Assembly: GCA_009663005.1 (NCBI GenBank)
Contig: VIGQ01002315.1
Span: forward strand, 1-22,500
Length of the DNA: 22,500 bases
Source of the DNA: Actinidia chinensis
Taxonomy: Eukaryota; Streptophyta; Magnoliopsida; Ericales; Actinidiaceae
Direction of reading: 5' to 3'
The position numbers and the translations under genes were made by a program. Below, in pieces: positions 18,399-22,500 of this stretch. Under the pieces are notes generated by a model. The model saw only the letters and a list, made by a program, of their open reading frames with translations, was not told the DNA's origin and did no database searches. The first letter of the stretch is position 1; each line of letters begins with the position of its first letter.

Positions 18399-18735
18399 TT
18401 ATCAACTGGTTGAATTCCAAACGGTCGAGCTTTATTTCATCCTTGCCTTTCTTCAATCTAAACGACGTTGAGAGAAAATTCAAACTGGCAAAAAGGTTCC
18501 ATGTTTCTCTTACTCCCAGTTCAACAGGTTGAGGATTAGTTTTCAATCGGTTGAGAATTTATGTTTTGAAGCTTATGCTTGCATTCAACCGGTAGAATTA
18601 AAGGTTCAACCGGTTTGGACAATCCATTTGATGCTTCTGCTCTATTCTAACTATTGAGGATTGGGTCAGCGACTGGTTCATCATTGTTGTAATTGCTTCT
18701 GCTCTCCTTCTGTCGGTAGAACCTAAAGGTTCACT
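18399..18735. repeat. Cluster of degenerate TTCAACCGGTTGAA-type motifs
   Basis: A palindromic word close to CAACCGGTTG recurs: ATCAACTGGTTGAATT (18399), GTTCAACAGGTTGAGG (18519), CAATCGGTTGAGAA (18543), ATTCAACCGGTAGAATTAAA (18582), GGTTCAACCGGTTTGG (18603), and GTCGGTAGAACCTAAAGGTT (18713). The unit CCGGTAGAA.(C)TAAAGGTTCA appears twice, near 18587 and 18715. Spacing is irregular, so this is a decayed cluster, not a clean satellite. It may be part of an old LTR or intergenic repeat. Confidence 0.55.
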
Positions 18736-20369
18736 ATAGACTTGGAAAAATGTCCTAACTTAGTGCAACCAACTACTATCACTCCCGGCTCAATTCCTTA
18801 CTCTTTTGACATATTTTATGCTCATTTACCTACAAAATAGTTAACACACTTGTAAAATAACGGTTTTAAGTAGAATAAATCATGTATATAAATGTGCAAA
18901 GTTGGGGAAATATAACGGTTAAAAATAATAACTTTAAAATGCTTGAATCACCACCTCAAGTGATATTATTATAGGTAGGACTATGGACGATAAATTGATA
19001 TTACGTTATAATCTTACCACTGGATATAAAATTTTTCCAAAGATAGTATCTTTGTGGGGTCAACTATTGAAATATTAGGTGATATGGAATAAACTAGAAA
19101 ATATAAGCTGGAAGTGGACAGATGTGGACGTTTTTCCCCATGCAAAATGATGGATTTAAAGCATCCTCATGCCCGTCTTCTTCCTCCCTTGCCCCTATCC
19201 CACATCGAAAAATACTCTAATTAAAAACTGAAATTGCAACAAATCATACTCTGAGGCATTGTCGCGACCAACTCGACGTTGGTCGTCGCCTCCATTTCCC
19301 AACATCGTGCCATTCACACTATTTCTGCTTCGTCTCGTAAGTCTTGTTCTTTGCACAATTTGGGTAATTTCTCTTTCTTATACCTTGTGAATTTGTTTTG
19401 GTGCTGGAAAGTCACGAAAGGTTCAAATCATCAACATGCCACCACGGGGGATTTGGTCAATAAAGGTGTGCAGTTTTCTTTTGTATGTGAATTTTCTTGT
19501 GTAAGGTATTTGTGCCGGGTGCAAGCAACTGGCCACACATAAACCATGACTTGCCCCCCGTACAGAATGACTGCTCCTCAAGAACAAAGGACTTGCACGA
19601 AGAACAACTTCCACTGGAACAAAGCCGACTACTGCATGAGTCACCCCCCCCCAAATATTTAAAAAAATAGATAACAGAGGTACTGAGTAAAAAGAAGGGG
19701 CCAGGAATAGAATCACCCCGTGATGGAAATATTTGAATTGGAGGGAAAGGCATATAGGCAGTTTGCTCCCTCCTTTTCATAGCAACATGTCAAAAACTTA
19801 CTAAGATCGCCCTGTCGTTGCTACATCACCTCATGTGTCTCTTTTCTCTCTTCTCCTCTATACTATAGTCTTAATTCCTCTCCATTGCCATCATGCTATA
19901 TGTAGCCCATCCCCCTACTCATCACGAGGGTCTCACATATGTCCAGCTCCAATGTGCGAGCCATGGAGGGGGCGGGCATGTCAATATGATGTTAATAAAA
20001 TATGAGCATATATGTCACTTGCACCGCACACAGATTTCACATGGATGAGTGCCATAATCTCCCTCTAAGCATACCCTAATCTCCCTCAATTGCACACCCC
20101 TTCAAACGGTACATCTAAATCCTCTGTAGCCGACTCTTTTGGTTACCTAAATCTTCTACGGATCGAAAAAAGGGGTAGTAACACTAGTGAAATAGTAGTG
20201 CACAGAGAAAGCAGAATGATTGAAAAACCCCAGGGATATGGTGGTAGGATGTTTCTTTTCTCCTGTCGATAGAAACGAGAGGAAAAAGGATGGAGAGGGA
20301 GAAGGAAAATGATAGTGATGCAATGCTTTTTAAATCGAAGGAGTTTTGAATATAAAGGAAAGACGAAGA
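18736..20369. other. Unassigned spacer between the TNL region and R copy D
   Basis: No gene is supported. Notable points are a perfect 8-bp stem CGACCAAC/GTTGGTCG around TCGAC at 19265-19285, a following leader-like stretch with CGTCTCGTAAGTC (a possible splice donor) near 19330, a C-run near 19641-19651, and a CT-rich block at 19830-19880. Open frames at 19279, 19457, 19423 and 20090 show no domain character. Some of 19260-19400 could be a lost gene's first exon; I cannot identify it. Confidence 0.3.
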
Positions 20370-22500
20370 AGGGGCAAATTGTGTGGAATTTCTTTTACAT
20401 TTTCAAATTCCATGTAGTTGATATTTACCTTATATTTTCCACCTTGTTTGAAATATTTACATGAGTCCCGATCTTCATAAATGAGATCCCCGAATAAAAA
20501 TTCACTGACGTAAAAACTTGCAGAAAAGTTAAACAATTTTAGTCATGGGTATATTTTAATTAAGGTGTACGTATTGGACCATGAACCATCTAGACTTAAA
20601 AAGTAATCAATTTTTTCCATGTGTAGATAAGTTAATAAAAACCCACTAAGACGTGCTCCCCCAACACAGGTGTAGATAAGTTAAACAATTTTGTCATGTA
20701 TCTTTCTTTAATTAAGGTTCATTGATTATGAACCATACTAGACTTGAATTTCTGAAGGTTTCTCCCGTTTTCTCTTTTGTATTTTTCTTTTCTTTTCTTT
20801 CATGCGACTCAGGTTTCTAGTCAAATCTAGATTATGTAAGGACGCGTGAAAAAAACCGCTGAAAAAACCGACCAAAGGTGACCACTGCCAGGGGATGTAT
20901 ATTAATTAGAAAGAAATTGTGTCATTTTATTAGTAGAAGCTTTGAGTATAGGTACTCAATGCCTTCAGTATCGTGTTGCAATAAATTATTGAAAAATTAC
21001 AAAAATAATTTTAGGGTTTGACTTCGATGACTACAGATTAAATCTTATAATATTGATGTGACAATTTAAACTCCAGAATTTGATTTGATCATAATTAAAA
21101 TCTTTTGTTAGTCTTTATTTCATTCGGATGACCATAACAACTGAATTCTTAAAAAAATTAGAAAAATGACATCCTCTAAAGTTATCAGTCTTTTAAAAAG
21201 TATTACTCGATATATTAGGTTATGTTCAACCAGAAAATATTCGTCTCAAAGGAGATGCAAACCATGCTAATGTTTCTTGGAAAGTTTTATCATATTTTAC
21301 AATCTTTAAGATTCAGTGAAAAGATCTTTGTAGTTTTACAATCAAACTTGGAAAATCTTTGAGAATCAGTTTCTCTGGATATGGGTTTTATAAGAAATTT
21401 GGAGTTTTGGCTAGTTTAGGTGAGTTATGTATTTAACTTTTTAGTGATCTAAGACCCTATTAAAAAAAAAAAACAATAGTGTCAAGCCTATGTATACAAG
21501 TAATCATAAGTAAAAGTCATACAAATAAGTAAAAGCAAAAAATAAAAAATATCTTTCCTTAGCTCCCTTCCAACTTGTTTCAAGGTTTGTAGTGCAGGCT
21601 AAGAACGACCTTCTCTGTAGGAAACAGGAGGGCACGTACTCAAAAGTGACTCATGATTGATAGTTTTCAGGTGGTGGAGCGAACGTTCAGATGCTGGTAA
21701 CTAGCTACAAACAAACAATGTTCATGAACAAATTATCAAATACAAAATAGAAAACAAAATTAAAAGGTCTGTCTCAAAAAAACATCAAATTTCGGTGCAG
21801 GGGGGGATTTTAACTTTTGCAGCTATTTAACAAATTTTGACCAATTGTCACAAAAGCAGTGGAGTGATGAAAACGAAGTTTTGAAGGAGCTGAGAACTTC
21901 AGAATGGTAGCAGTAAAAAGAGCACAAATCCATCTCTCATGTGGCTGCTTAATAAATGATGCAAAGTTCTAATTTAGCTCAAACGCAGTAATTATAGAAT
22001 TGAAGAAAGAAAATGTTTAATTCCAAATTTGTTTTTTCAAATCTTGTATGTCACATGATGGATGACTGTTGTGGCGCCATCCATACACGACCTTTCTTTA
22101 TAATTATATAAACAGATTTTTGATAAAGGCAAAACACAAAAAAAAGAAAAATTTTAAAAAAACATCGAAAAAAAAAATTGCAAAAAGATAACTAAAGCAA
22201 CTCAATTTGAGAGTGAATTAGAAAAGATGAAATAAAACTCATCCCACTTCGATTGGGGTGAAGATTCGATTACTTCACGGGGATGGAAAAACAATATGTA
22301 AAAAAAATTGGGGATAATTTTACTGCCTCTCTCCTGATACCTTACTGACTCCGGCCCGGGCTAGAGTAATATATATTTTATTTATTATATTTAATTAATT
22401 AATATATATTTTGACAGAATTTATTAATAATAAATTTGACAATATATAAGACCTAAACAATAGGTTTTTTTACTAAGTGGAAGTTATTTATTGTTTATGT
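20370..22500 (+). repeat. R repeat, copy D (5' part, runs off the window)
   Basis: The tail matches copy B from about 2330: GTAGTTGATATTTACC near 20413 (B 2358), TCAAATCTAGATTATGTAAG near 20819 (B 2637), GGGTTTGACTTCGATGACTA near 21013 (B 2799), and the block CTTTGTAGTTTTACAATCAA at 21323 (B 3118). The intron-like part follows: CATCAAATTTCGGTGCAG (21783), GACGACCTTTCTTTATAATT-type words near 22085, ACTAAAGCAACTCAATTTGA (22192), and TTGGGGATAATTTTACTGCC (22308). The TNL exon 2 start is more eroded than in A and B (about 21665-21725). Relative to copy B there is an extra stretch of about 40 bp around 20845-20885 (AAAAAACCGCTGAAAAAACC). It extends past the window end. Confidence 0.83.

Noticed and set aside
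20090..20272. A 60-codon plus-strand frame near R copy D.
   Set aside because: There is no family resemblance and no supporting splice or promoter features, and such lengths are expected by chance.

Overview
The window looks like nuclear DNA of a dicot plant. It is AT-rich, has long homopolymer and CT/AG tracts, GT..AG introns and a solo LTR. The only recognisable genes are decayed members of the TIR-NBS-LRR (TNL) immune-receptor family. The wording of the TIR tail (GMVLQNQADG) resembles TNLs of woody rosids such as Rosaceae; that is my recollection of the family, not a search result. No intact protein-coding gene, tRNA, rRNA or CRISPR array was found.

Main layout. All TNL pieces are on the minus strand. 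The best-preserved pseudogene runs from 15904 down to about 7341. Exon 1 (TIR) is 15904-15431. Intron 1 (15430-8778, about 6.65 kb) is swollen. Exon 2 (8777-7704) holds the TIR-NB linker and a nearly full NB-ARC domain. Intron 2 (7703-7604) is 100 bp. Exon 3 starts at 7603 and breaks off at about 7341, right after the first LRR-domain motif. There it is fused to the TIR tail of a second TNL (7340-7212), whose own exon 1 splice donor survives. These exons are full of one- and two-base indels and stops, and the P-loop lysine codon reads as asparagine.

Repeats. A large duplicated unit (called R here) occurs four times in the same orientation: copy A (1 to about 2213), copy B (about 2214-6433, in tandem with A), scattered pieces of copy C (8690-9005, 10100-10229, 11801-12360) and copy D (about 20370 to the window end). 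Copy C lies inside intron 1 of the TNL pseudogene. Copies A and B carry the intron-1 acceptor and first codons of TNL exon 2, so R is largely a duplicated TNL intron 1 joined to an unidentified tail of about 1.2 kb. This is the architecture expected from repeated unequal exchange in an R-gene cluster.

Insertions. Copy C is interrupted by a 1571-bp solo LTR (10230-11800, TG...CA) flanked by the 5-bp direct repeat ATAAT. Copies A and B still show the uninterrupted site. The LTR carries a tandem duplication of about 210 bp just upstream of a TATA box, with an 18-bp perfect palindrome in its first unit.

Remaining DNA. The stretches 12361-15427, 16050-20370 and 6434-7211 are AT-rich with short tandem repeats, hairpins, a CCA-rich tract and a family of CAACCGGT motifs, but no gene I can name. 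I see no new biological system. The window is best read as a degenerate TNL cluster with an informative duplication and insertion history. Dense small indels could be true decay, uncorrected long-read error, or both.
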